64,000 nucleotides of DNA from Runella zeae DSM 19591. GTDB lineage: Bacteria > Bacteroidota > Bacteroidia > Cytophagales > Spirosomataceae. The notes beneath the pieces are model-generated. The model ran no database searches and was not told the origin of the DNA. It saw only the letters and a list, made by a program, of their open reading frames with translations. Position numbers and translations under genes: made by a program. Position 1 is the first letter of the stretch. Each line of letters opens with the position of its first letter. The DNA lies in NCBI RefSeq assembly GCF_000423565.1, contig NZ_AUIF01000047.1, positions 1 to 64,000 on the forward strand, given 5' to 3'. Below are positions 24,657 to 34,222 of the stretch, piece by piece.

Positions 24657-26087
24657 TCAGTCACCTCCCAAGGGAAATAGGGCAGACGCTCGGTGGGCTT
24701 CTTTCATCAATGCTTCCATTTTAGCTACTCTGTCAGGAAATTGCTTAGACAAATCCACTTGTTCTGAACTATCTTTGGTCAAATCGTAGAGTTCTATTTT
24801 GGAAGCTTCGGGACGATTTATATTCAGTTTGACTGCCTTCCAGTTTCCTTGGCGAACGGCTTGCTTCCCTCCTCCTTCATGAAATTCCCAGTACAAATAT
24901 TCGTGCTGTTTTTGTTTGCCTTTTCCAGTAAGAGTAGCCGCAAAAGAAAGTCCGTCAGTAGGTGAAGTCACTTTGGTATGAGCTAGCTCAGCCAAAGTAG
25001 GAACCAAATCCCAAAAAGCTCCCACAAAATCACTTTGGGTATTAGGTTTTATGATGCCAGGCCAACTTACCACAAAAGGTACCCGAATCCCGCCCTCGTA
25101 CAAATCACGCTTTACGCCTCTGAGGCCTCCTCCACTATTGAAAAAAACAGGGTCAGCTCCTCCCTCAACGTGAGGGCCGTTGTCGCTCGAAAAGATAATG
25201 ATGGTATTTTTATCCAGACCTTTTGCTTTGAGCTTGTCCATGACCTCGCCCACGTACTTGTCCAAGCGCGCCACCATTGCCGCAAAGGTGGCATGAGGAT
25301 AAGGCTGAGAGGTATATCCACCGTCTTTGGCGTCTACGCCATAGTCGGCCCCCTTAAATGGCTTTTCAGGAAATTTGCCTTTATAATATTCTAAAAGTGG
25401 GTCGTCAGGAACTAACAATTCGGCATGAGGCAAAATGTAGGGCAAAAACAGAAAAAATGGCTGTTTATCGTTTTGTTTGTCAATAAAAGTCAGTGTTTGC
25501 TGCTGTATCAAATCGGGCGCAAACGTTTTGGCAACTTGAAGATTCTGATTTTCCGTTAAAACTATCTTCTTTTCATTTTCCCAAAGGTGAGCAGGATAAT
25601 AGCGATGTGCCAACTTTTGACAATTGTACCCATAAAAATAATCAAAGCCTTGCTTGAGGGGGTCTCCCTCCGACCCTACTGGCCCCAGGCCCCATTTGCC
25701 AAATGCAGCGGTAGTGTATCCTGCTTTTTTCAAGACCTCGGCGATGGTAGTTTCAGAAGCCGCCAAAGGCTGCTGACCTTCGGGTATTATTTCTTTGTTG
25801 CCCCGTATGTAGGTATGCCCCGTGTGCTGCCCTGTCATAAGCGCTGAGCGAGAAGGAGCACAGACCGTAGTACCCGCATAAAACTGATTGAAGCGCATTC
25901 CTTGAGCCGCCAAACGATCCAAATTGGGAGTTTTTATTAGTTTTTGGCCATTGAAGCCCACATCTCCGTAGCCTAAGTCATCCGCCACAATCAACACGAT
26001 GTTGGGCTGAGTGGCATTTTTTTGTTGGGCTTTTCCAGATACGGTGAGGCATATCAAAAAACAAATCCCTAACCAAGTCTTTTTCAT
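24657..26087 (-). CDS. secreted arylsulfatase-family sulfatase
   Basis: A 476-residue exported sulfatase with a signal peptide ending SGKAQ. The metal-binding ADD pair is at 36-37. The formylglycine motif C76-A-P-S-R starts the active site and is followed by SALMTGQHTGH. Further ligands are in FGKWGLG and SSDNGPH. It needs a sulfatase-modifying enzyme, not seen here. It probably desulfates polysaccharides; no glycan-uptake pair is adjacent, so the substrate is open. The upstream region has a hairpin GCGGATT/AATCCGC at 26158-26177. Confidence 0.93.
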   Translation of the reverse strand: MKKTWLGICFLICLTVSGKAQQKNATQPNIVLIVADDLGYGDVGFNGQKLIKTPNLDRLAAQGMRFNQFYAGTTVCAPSRSALMTGQHTGHTYIRGNKEIIPEGQQPLAASETTIAEVLKKAGYTTAAFGKWGLGPVGSEGDPLKQGFDYFYGYNCQKLAHRYYPAHLWENEKKIVLTENQNLQVAKTFAPDLIQQQTLTFIDKQNDKQPFFLFLPYILPHAELLVPDDPLLEYYKGKFPEKPFKGADYGVDAKDGGYTSQPYPHATFAAMVARLDKYVGEVMDKLKAKGLDKNTIIIFSSDNGPHVEGGADPVFFNSGGGLRGVKRDLYEGGIRVPFVVSWPGIIKPNTQSDFVGAFWDLVPTLAELAHTKVTSPTDGLSFAATLTGKGKQKQHEYLYWEFHEGGGKQAVRQGNWKAVKLNINRPEASKIELYDLTKDSSEQVDLSKQFPDRVAKMEALMKEAHRASALFPLGGD

Positions 26088-26241
26088 GAATTTGTGGTTT
26101 TATAAATAATTAGTCTTACTTTCTAACTAAAGACCACTACCGCCCCAAATCTCCCTTGCGGATTCTTCAAAATCCGCATTTATTACTTCTCTTCCTCTTT
26201 TTAAGGGAAACTTTCTCACCACCAAAATTTCATCAATAATA

Positions 26242-26273
26242 TTTGGAGAAGGACTTTTTTGGTTTCATCTTTG
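26242..26273 (+). promoter_or_regulatory. candidate promoter of metY
   Basis: TTTG at 26242-26245, a 20-base spacer and CATCTTTG at 26266-26273 match the phylum promoter with one deviation. Transcription from here would give a leader of about 265 bases. Confidence 0.6.
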
Positions 26274-26318
26274 CATAAACAATTAAACCACTAGAGAAAG
26301 AAGAGATTTTTGATTTTT

Positions 26319-26443
26319 GTCTAAAATTTAGACGGTAGTCAGTTTAAGTAAGTAGGTGAGGGCTATTGTATTGCATGGTTTACGGCATCCTATCCCTTAC
26401 TTAATTAGGGATGATTTAGATTTTTTATGATTAAAAATGCCCT
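26319..26443 (+). promoter_or_regulatory. structured leader of metY
   Basis: The leader contains a perfect dyad GTCTAAA-A-TTTAGAC at 26319-26333. A 9-bp stem follows (TTAAGTAAG at 26344-26352 with CTTACTTAA at 26396-26404) enclosing a G-rich arm and a loop. A second stem pairs AGGG at 26407-26410 with CCCT at 26440-26443. The sequence does not match the SAM-II consensus as I remember it. It could be an unrecognised riboswitch, a terminator/antiterminator switch or an operator region. The 26088-26544 gap has no gene. Confidence 0.4.
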
Positions 26444-26496
26444 CAAAGTAGTTTTTAATACAAAAGCGCAAAATAATTCCAAAATTCAGACTTTAG

Positions 26497-27831
<1,335 letters not shown>

Positions 27832-27840
27832 CTTATCACT

Positions 27841-27894
27841 TATCTATAAAAGAAGGGGTTTCCGATGCATCGGAAACCCCTTCTTTTATAGATA
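27841..27894. terminator. 54-base perfect palindrome, bidirectional terminator
   Basis: The whole interval equals its own reverse complement, centred on ATGCAT at 27865-27870. Each arm carries TATCTATAAAAGAAGGGG, so an RNA hairpin on either strand ends in a T-rich arm. It lies between the convergent metY and DUF4374 genes. Confidence 0.88.
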
Positions 27895-27901
27895 GTTTGA
27901 T

Positions 27902-29224
27902 TTAAAAAATACCGATATAGTGGTTTCCTGCTTTATTCACTAGTTTTGCGCCTTTAGTCACCGCCCCTGTTTTGCTGTTGAAAATATAAATATTTCCGTC
28001 TTTACCCGTAGGCGTTACTGCTACGTAAACTTCGTCTCCACTCACCAAAATGCCTTGATACTGACCAAAATTTAAGTCAGCATCATATTCAATATTTACT
28101 TTGGTGGCTGTTTTGGCATTTAGATCTAGGCGAGCGATGTAGCCTTGGTCTGTACCATCTTGAGCATAAAGCACGTATGCGATTCCATTGCCCGCATATT
28201 TCCAGCTATCAACATAGGCTCCTTTTACGCCCAAAGCTGCATCCAAACTGAAGACGTAAGAATTGTCGTACTCATTGTTTTGGTTGATTTTCAAAATATG
28301 CGAGCCTTTGCTATCGCGCTGAGTAGCTTGATAGATACTTCCATCTTCTGCCACAAAAGCATTGGGACTGCGGTAGCCGCTATTGTCACCATTGCTTACG
28401 GTCGAGGTAATTACTTTAGGATTTTCCAAAGAAGGAAAATCTACTACCACCGATTTGCTACCCAAACGGTCAAAAGTACTTTCGATAACTCCTGTTGCAG
28501 GGTTGTACTTGCGCATCCACGTTCCGATAATAAGTTTGTTTTGGGCTTTATTGAGGACGGGCGCATCTAAGCGGAAGATACAATGCCCATTCAACTCTTC
28601 TTGGGTCGAAAGTGGAATTTCGTACTGTCTGTATCCATTGATAAGCACTTTTTGCAAATCAAGTGCTAATACCGTAGCCGTACCTCTATAGTAAGCAAAT
28701 GCCTTCGTTTTGTCAGTAGCGTTGTTGGCGGCAATATTAGCCACATTGACCGCAATACCCGTTTTGTCGCCATCAAGTAGTTTAGACCAACGTGGCGACG
28801 TACTTGCATATTGAGATATATTTACCGTCACATCTTCTTGGGTAAAACTGCCTGACCCATTTACTTTATAACGGGCAAATTCGCCACCATTGTCGCCCGT
28901 GTAGGCAATGTTAAATAAGGTATTGCCATCTTCGGATGACTGCAAACGTGCTGTTCGATTTGATTTTACTGGAAAACCATTATCATACACATTGATTGAA
29001 AAGTTTGGGTTTTTAGCATTTTCTTTACTTACCGAATATACCATAGTACCACCGTTGCCGTCGCCTGGCGTGGTTCCCATCAAGGCTCCAGCTACGGTTA
29101 TCCATCTTTCTTTGGTAGTCTCATCTGGCTCTACCGTACCACCACCCGAATTGTCGCAACTAGCAATCGTAAATGCACTGATTACCGAAGTGTAAAGCAA
29201 AATGTTCCTCAATTGTTGTTTCAT
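27902..29224 (-). CDS. DUF4374 lipoprotein
   Basis: A 440-residue lipoprotein (signal ending IASC23DN). The mature part is a repeated beta pattern like a seven-bladed propeller, for example GTWMRKYNPATGV, IYQATQRDSKGS, VYVAVTPTGKDGNIYIF, matching DUF4374. These proteins usually accompany TonB receptors for iron or siderophore complexes and are thought to handle the ligand at the cell surface. Here it follows the receptor gene by 17 bases, so both form one operon. Confidence 0.88.
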   Translation of the reverse strand: MKQQLRNILLYTSVISAFTIASCDNSGGGTVEPDETTKERWITVAGALMGTTPGDGNGGTMVYSVSKENAKNPNFSINVYDNGFPVKSNRTARLQSSEDGNTLFNIAYTGDNGGEFARYKVNGSGSFTQEDVTVNISQYASTSPRWSKLLDGDKTGIAVNVANIAANNATDKTKAFAYYRGTATVLALDLQKVLINGYRQYEIPLSTQEELNGHCIFRLDAPVLNKAQNKLIIGTWMRKYNPATGVIESTFDRLGSKSVVVDFPSLENPKVITSTVSNGDNSGYRSPNAFVAEDGSIYQATQRDSKGSHILKINQNNEYDNSYVFSLDAALGVKGAYVDSWKYAGNGIAYVLYAQDGTDQGYIARLDLNAKTATKVNIEYDADLNFGQYQGILVSGDEVYVAVTPTGKDGNIYIFNSKTGAVTKGAKLVNKAGNHYIGIF

Positions 29225-29241
29225 TGTGGATAAATTAAAAT

Positions 29242-31650
29242 TTAGAAATTATTAATCAGATAGTTAAGTTTCAGATAAAAAGCACGGCCAGGTTTCTGAA
29301 CCGCGAAATTGTCATACACCTGCTGGTCAAAAATGTTTTTTGCATCTGCGCTAATGACAAACTTATTTTGAGGAAATGCGTAGCTAATTCCCAAATCTTG
29401 GATATACTGACGCGGCGTGCGAAAGTCGTCAATAAGAAGCCAAGTGGTATAAAACCGCTCCACAAAGCGAAAACCGTAATACAGGTTTAAGGCCGATTTT
29501 TCCTTCCACAAATTTTTGATGGTATACTGTACATTGGCATTGGTTGTCCAGAAAGGTTCGTTGGGCAATTGCCGATTATAGTAGTCATATTCTCGACCAT
29601 TGGGGTCATAACGTACGTTGAAAACCGAATTGAACTTCGACATATTGAGGTCTACCCGAAGATTGTTATCAAACGAATAGTGGAAGTCTGCCTCAAAACC
29701 TATGGCTTTGTTTTTTCCTAAGTTTTCAAAAGGATTGGTTTGAAGGGCGTCGTTGACACGTGGATTGATTCGCTGTACGATTTTGTCGCGAGTATCACGG
29801 ATAAAACCTGAAACGGTGAATGAATAGCGGTGTTTGTTAAAGTAAAAATTACCAGCATTGAGTCCTAAGTTATAGTTATAACTTACTTCTGGCCGAATAC
29901 CAAAGTTTTCGATGATGTTTTCGCCTGGATTGCCAAACACTTCACTTTCGGATGGTAAGCGTACGGCTTTTTCAGCCGAAGTCAGTACAATAAACTTTGG
30001 TGCTACCGTATAAGACATCGCTAATCCATACCCTGTATGGTTTTTGCTACTATTTGCGCGGTTTTCTTGACGTACGTTTTGGCCTTCTACCACACGTAGT
30101 ACTGGATCAACACGGTTGATGCCTTGTTGGTAAAATTTAGCGAAAAGGTTAGTTTTCAGGCGATCTTCAAAAGCTTTTGCTTCGTAAGCTACAGAAGTGA
30201 TATTTTTTCGGAGGTCACGGGTTCCTACAAACTCTCTCTCAAGCTCTGAACGCATAAAATCCTGCTCTCTCCGATCAATTGTGTAAAAAATATGGTTTAA
30301 AACCAGTCGATGGTTTCTGTTCAAATCATAGTTTAAACCTGCCCTGAAAGTGCCAATATTCCGATCCAGATTCATGATAGTAGGGGCAGCTTGCTGGGCT
30401 CCACTTGGGCGTAAAATCGGATTTCCATTGAGTCCCACACTGATTTGGCCATACCAGTTATAATTCCACTTCACGGTATCTACCACCACTTGCCCACGCT
30501 GACTATACATCCCATTTACGTTGAACTCAAGTCCTCTGATTAGGAAGTTTTTCTTGACGTAGTTCAAACTATATACATTGGCTTGGGAGGTAGTAAATCG
30601 CCCCATGTAAGGAATAGACATATAGGTACCGTGCTGAATCTCTTTGAAATCGTCGGAACCATTATAACCGATAAAAAATTGATCCGCCCATTTCACATTC
30701 ATAAACCCAAGTTGGATTTGGCCACCAGTGGAGCGATAGGCATCATTGAAGCGTCTAGCCCGGACATATTCATAGCGACCATTAGGCAGGATATTTCTCA
30801 CAAACTTCCCCCATACTTCGTAGTCATTGTCTGAGTAATTGTGAAAGGCAGAGGCTTTTACGGTAAAACCCGATTTTTCGTTACGATACGTTCCACTAAA
30901 ATTGGTCTGAAAAGTATTGAAAGAGCCATACGACGCCGAAGCTGAGAGGTTATTCATCGACCCTTTTTTAAGAATCACATTGATAGCACCTCCCAAGGCA
31001 TCGTCGGCCAAGTGGGCCGGAATCACGCCTTTGTACACTTCTATTTTCTCAATTAGAGCAGGAGGAATACTATTTAAACTAAACGACTCCCCATAAGTAG
31101 AAATCGGGATGCCGTCAATGAAAATACGCACTGAGTTTCCCGACATCCCGTTTAGATTATAATTGACAGAAGATCCCAACCCCCCATTTTGGCGCACTCT
31201 GATGCCGACGGTTCTGTCGAGCAGCTCGTTGGTCTGAAAATTTCGCTGTGCTACTTCTTTGGTTTCAATCACATTCACCGCAAAACCCCGTGTTTCAATC
31301 TCTTTCTTCTCAGATTTTTGGACCACACGCACTTCATTGATGTCAAAGTTTTTGGGTTTAACCACAACAGACAGAGATGTTTGCGGTTTGTTTACATTAA
31401 CTTTTACGTTTTGCGGCTCCATTTCGACCGACGTAACCACCAGTTCACGCTGTCCAAATGGCACATTTTTCATTACAAAATACCCATTTTCATCAGCTAC
31501 TGCTACGATATTGCTTTGCGTCAATTTTACATTGGCGTGGCTGACTCCTCCATTTTCTTTGCAGTAGATTTTCCCTTTAATGGTGGCAGTTTGGGCAAAA
31601 ACGCTCACTGTAATGAATATCAAACAAATAGAAGTAAATAATTTTTTCAT
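29242..31650 (-). CDS. TonB-dependent receptor
   Basis: An 802-residue outer-membrane receptor with signal peptide (VSVFAQ). An N-terminal carboxypeptidase-regulatory-like domain spans about 22-110. The plug follows (ETKEVAQRNFQTNELLDRTVGIRVRQNGG, FIDGIPIS, IEVYKGVIPAHLADDALGGAINV), then a 22-strand barrel ending in an aromatic residue. The plug type resembles iron-complex receptors and not SusC. Pairing with DUF4374 and an operator-like palindrome over the promoter suggest metal-regulated uptake of a ferric chelate. Confidence 0.93.
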   Translation of the reverse strand: MKKLFTSICLIFITVSVFAQTATIKGKIYCKENGGVSHANVKLTQSNIVAVADENGYFVMKNVPFGQRELVVTSVEMEPQNVKVNVNKPQTSLSVVVKPKNFDINEVRVVQKSEKKEIETRGFAVNVIETKEVAQRNFQTNELLDRTVGIRVRQNGGLGSSVNYNLNGMSGNSVRIFIDGIPISTYGESFSLNSIPPALIEKIEVYKGVIPAHLADDALGGAINVILKKGSMNNLSASASYGSFNTFQTNFSGTYRNEKSGFTVKASAFHNYSDNDYEVWGKFVRNILPNGRYEYVRARRFNDAYRSTGGQIQLGFMNVKWADQFFIGYNGSDDFKEIQHGTYMSIPYMGRFTTSQANVYSLNYVKKNFLIRGLEFNVNGMYSQRGQVVVDTVKWNYNWYGQISVGLNGNPILRPSGAQQAAPTIMNLDRNIGTFRAGLNYDLNRNHRLVLNHIFYTIDRREQDFMRSELEREFVGTRDLRKNITSVAYEAKAFEDRLKTNLFAKFYQQGINRVDPVLRVVEGQNVRQENRANSSKNHTGYGLAMSYTVAPKFIVLTSAEKAVRLPSESEVFGNPGENIIENFGIRPEVSYNYNLGLNAGNFYFNKHRYSFTVSGFIRDTRDKIVQRINPRVNDALQTNPFENLGKNKAIGFEADFHYSFDNNLRVDLNMSKFNSVFNVRYDPNGREYDYYNRQLPNEPFWTTNANVQYTIKNLWKEKSALNLYYGFRFVERFYTTWLLIDDFRTPRQYIQDLGISYAFPQNKFVISADAKNIFDQQVYDNFAVQKPGRAFYLKLNYLINNF

Positions 31651-31766
31651 AAAGGGGTGGATAAATATTTCATTTTCACCAATGATGATTTAAAACCATC
31701 ATTTTGTCGTTAATCAATAAGCCGAAAACAACACAAATTTTATTTAGACTTATTAATAATGAACAG

Positions 31767-31797
31767 CAAAATTAGACTTAATCTAAATAAACACAAA
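31767..31797 (-). promoter_or_regulatory. promoter of the TonB receptor operon
   Basis: On the minus strand TTTG (31794-31797), a 19-base spacer and TAATTTTG (31767-31774) form a complete match to the phylum promoter. The start codon is about 110 bases downstream. Confidence 0.72.
31772..31786. promoter_or_regulatory. operator-like palindrome over the promoter (Fur-type candidate)
   Basis: TTAGACTTAATCTAA has perfect 5-base half sites and overlaps the -7 box and spacer, a repressor position. Two more TTAGA half sites lie at 31744-31748 and 31808-31812. An iron repressor is a reasonable guess from the gene content. Confidence 0.5.
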
Positions 31798-31842
31798 GAA
31801 AATTTAATTAGATTTTAATATCACCCCAAAAAAGCCAATAAA

Positions 31843-31919
31843 TTGTCACCAAAGTGACAAATAGTACCTCATCCGGTACAAATTAGAAGTATCTCTGTGT
31901 GGCTTTATAGGTCACAGAG
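31843..31919. promoter_or_regulatory. cluster of three dyads downstream of the CNNM gene
   Basis: TTGTCAC/GTGACAA at 31843-31860 (four-base loop), GTACC/GGTAC at 31864-31879 and CTCTGTG/CACAGAG at 31893-31919 follow one another. The last lies nearest the CNNM stop and may be its terminator; the first looks like a binding site for a dimeric regulator. Confidence 0.45.
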
Positions 31920-31945
31920 TTGTTAGGATAGAAAGTATAAAAATG

Positions 31946-33226
31946 CTAAGAAGATATTTTCACTAGCACTTTATCGATTCTAGCACCATCCATATCCAAA
32001 ATTTCGAAGCTAAAACCTTTCCAGTAGATTTTTTCGCCTACGGTGGGTATATCACCCAATTTTTCAAGAATAAGCCCCGCAAGGGTATTAAAGGGCTTAT
32101 TGTCTTCGTAAAGATCTGTTTGTTCAAAATAACTCAAAAAGTCGTAATAAGGGATTTGCCCGTCTGTAATGTAGCTACCATCTTCGCGCTCAACAATGCT
32201 TTTTTCATCATCATAAATGGTATCGCTCACATCACCTACTAGAGCATCCATGAGGTCATTGAGGGTGACCATTCCCTGAATAGCCCCATATTCGTCAATA
32301 ACTACCCCATAATGCTGCCGCGACTCTTGAAAACGCTCTAAGATTCTATAAGCCGAAGTGTTTTCTGAAATATAATGAACAGGTTGCTTGATCGCTATCA
32401 AATCTAGTGGTTTGTTTTCCATCAATTGCCGAAAAATATCTTTCATCGTTACGATACCGATAATTTCATCGAAATTATCATTACAAAGTGGATAAACGGA
32501 ATGTATCTCAGTCGTAATTTTTTGGCGGATTTCGTCAGGAGTATCTTCGGTATCCAACCATACCAACTGACTACGGTGCGTCATAAGAGAGGACACCTTG
32601 CGGTCTCCCAGCAAAAAAACCCGCTCCATAATCTCTTGTTCAATCTCCTGTACTTCGCCGCCATCGGTTCCTTCTTGAATAATGGCTTTGATTTCTTCTT
32701 CAGTCACTTTGTTGTCGGAAGAAGGTTTGATTTGCAAAATTTTTAACAACAACTCGGTCGTATTGGTCAAAAGCCACACAAAAGGAGCGGTTGCTTTAGA
32801 TAAAATTTGCATGGGCAAGGCCACCGTTTGGGCAATTCCTTCGGGGTTGGTGAGTCCTATCCGCTTAGGTACTAGCTCGCCAATTACTAAAGAAAGAAAA
32901 GTAATCATCACCAATACTCCTCCTACAGCCAACGGGCGACTATAAGGTTTGAGCCACGCCACTTCATTGAGTACTGCTTGAAAATCGTCCGTCAGGCTTT
33001 CTCCTCCAAAAATCCCCAGCAAAATACCGATGAGCGTAATGCCAATCTGTACAGTGGAGAGGAATTGATTGGGAGAATTGAGCAGGGCCAAAGCTTGTTG
33101 GGCAGAACTGCTCCCTCGGCGAGCGGCATTTTCAAGTTTGACTTTACGAGAGGACACAACGGCAATTTCGGACATTGAAAATATACCATTGAGTACTGTA
33201 AGAAGCAGAATGATGAGGATTTCCAT
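31946..33226 (-). CDS. CNNM/CorC-family hemolysin-like transporter protein
   Basis: A 426-residue membrane protein: an N-terminal CNNM domain with about four membrane helices (about 1-185, including LVIGELVPKRIGL), two CBS domains (about 205-320, with MTHRSQLVWLD and GVVIDEYGAIQGMVTLNDL) and a C-terminal CorC_HlyC domain (TLAGLILEKLGDIPTVGE). Relatives act in Mg/Co efflux. A universal stress protein gene lies 21 bases upstream on the same strand and is probably cotranscribed. Confidence 0.92.
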   Translation of the reverse strand: MEILIILLLTVLNGIFSMSEIAVVSSRKVKLENAARRGSSSAQQALALLNSPNQFLSTVQIGITLIGILLGIFGGESLTDDFQAVLNEVAWLKPYSRPLAVGGVLVMITFLSLVIGELVPKRIGLTNPEGIAQTVALPMQILSKATAPFVWLLTNTTELLLKILQIKPSSDNKVTEEEIKAIIQEGTDGGEVQEIEQEIMERVFLLGDRKVSSLMTHRSQLVWLDTEDTPDEIRQKITTEIHSVYPLCNDNFDEIIGIVTMKDIFRQLMENKPLDLIAIKQPVHYISENTSAYRILERFQESRQHYGVVIDEYGAIQGMVTLNDLMDALVGDVSDTIYDDEKSIVEREDGSYITDGQIPYYDFLSYFEQTDLYEDNKPFNTLAGLILEKLGDIPTVGEKIYWKGFSFEILDMDGARIDKVLVKISS

Positions 33227-33247
33227 AAATAAAATTTGATGAAACTA

Positions 33248-34078
33248 CTATTCTTTTCTAAATGAAACAAGCGGAATATTGATATCAAAGCTCATCCCTG
33301 CCGTAAAGCCCGCAAAAAACAAACGCTCTATCCAGTTGGGTTTGTGTTTTGAAAACATAATCAATATGGATGGTTTCTTATTTTTAATCACGCGTTGCAG
33401 GTTTTTGATAAAGGTGTCTTGCACTTTTTGTTGTAAACAGTAAAAGCTACAAAGTTCGTTTCGGTACTGTAAATTGAGTCCTTTCTCTTTCGCTTCATTT
33501 TGCTTGGCAGTAAGCATATTGAAATGATATACCTCCAAAGGAACTGCGAATAAACTCGAAAACGACAAGGCCGTGGGCATCTCCCATTCAAGACTCTCTA
33601 AATCAGAGGCATAAGCCACTTTATAGACATCTTTTAATCGGTAATTCTTGGGAACTACAATCACCGGCACCGGCGAAGAATTGACCAGAGTCGATGCGTG
33701 TGTTCCCATTATTTTTTGAAAAGCGCCTGCCCCTCTTGTTCCCATACAAATAAAATCCGCTTTAATCTCCTTGGCATAAGCCACAATCATATTACTTACA
33801 TCACTACCGATTTGTACCTCGTATTGATAATCAATGTTAGAAACTTTTAGTTGTTTGAAAGTCTTCTCCAAAAAACTTTTTAATTGTGCTCTGCCTTTTT
33901 CTAACTCTGATTGCAAAAATTTGTCGACTTCTGCCTTAGGCCAAGATGTGGGTGCTATGGTTTCGACAACACTGTAAAACACAAACTTACATAAAGCTTG
34001 AGAGTGCATTTGCAAGGCAAATCGAATGGCGGACTTAGAATTGCTAGAGAAATCTGTGGTGATAAGAATAGTTTTCAT
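33248..34078 (-). CDS. tandem universal stress protein
   Basis: A 276-residue UspA-type protein with two domains. The first has the ATP-binding loop GTRGAGAFQKIMGTHAS and the SPVPVIVVP strand near 120-145. The second (about 150-276) lacks the G-x-x-G loop and keeps only the fold, with a KPSILIMFSKHK strand. It is a cytoplasmic stress sensor or chaperone-like protein. A CNNM gene follows. Confidence 0.88.
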   Translation of the reverse strand: MKTILITTDFSSNSKSAIRFALQMHSQALCKFVFYSVVETIAPTSWPKAEVDKFLQSELEKGRAQLKSFLEKTFKQLKVSNIDYQYEVQIGSDVSNMIVAYAKEIKADFICMGTRGAGAFQKIMGTHASTLVNSSPVPVIVVPKNYRLKDVYKVAYASDLESLEWEMPTALSFSSLFAVPLEVYHFNMLTAKQNEAKEKGLNLQYRNELCSFYCLQQKVQDTFIKNLQRVIKNKKPSILIMFSKHKPNWIERLFFAGFTAGMSFDINIPLVSFRKE

Positions 34079-34183
34079 AATAATCGAGAAATTAGAAAGT
34101 TTAAAATAATTTTAAATCTACTCCTTAGCTCCACCGCTAAAAATGACAAAATGCACCTTCCAAACCGACCAAAGTCATTTTAT

Positions 34184-34206
34184 TTTAGGCACTTTGTGGT
34201 CCTAAA
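34184..34206. terminator. hairpin downstream of the RND pump gene
   Basis: TTTAGG at 34184-34189 pairs with CCTAAA at 34201-34206, and CAC/GTG continue the stem inside. The minus strand lacks a clear T run, so terminator function is uncertain. Confidence 0.35.
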
Positions 34207-34222
34207 TTCAGGTAGATTAGGT

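Noticed and set aside
24657-26087. Polysaccharide utilisation locus around the sulfatase
   Set aside because: No SusC/SusD pair is adjacent, and the nearby TonB receptor is paired with DUF4374, which points to metal-chelate uptake.
26319-26443. SAM-II riboswitch upstream of metY
   Set aside because: The conserved GATTTAAC and GCTAAA-type core segments I recall for SAM-II are not seen in the expected order, so I report only a structured leader.
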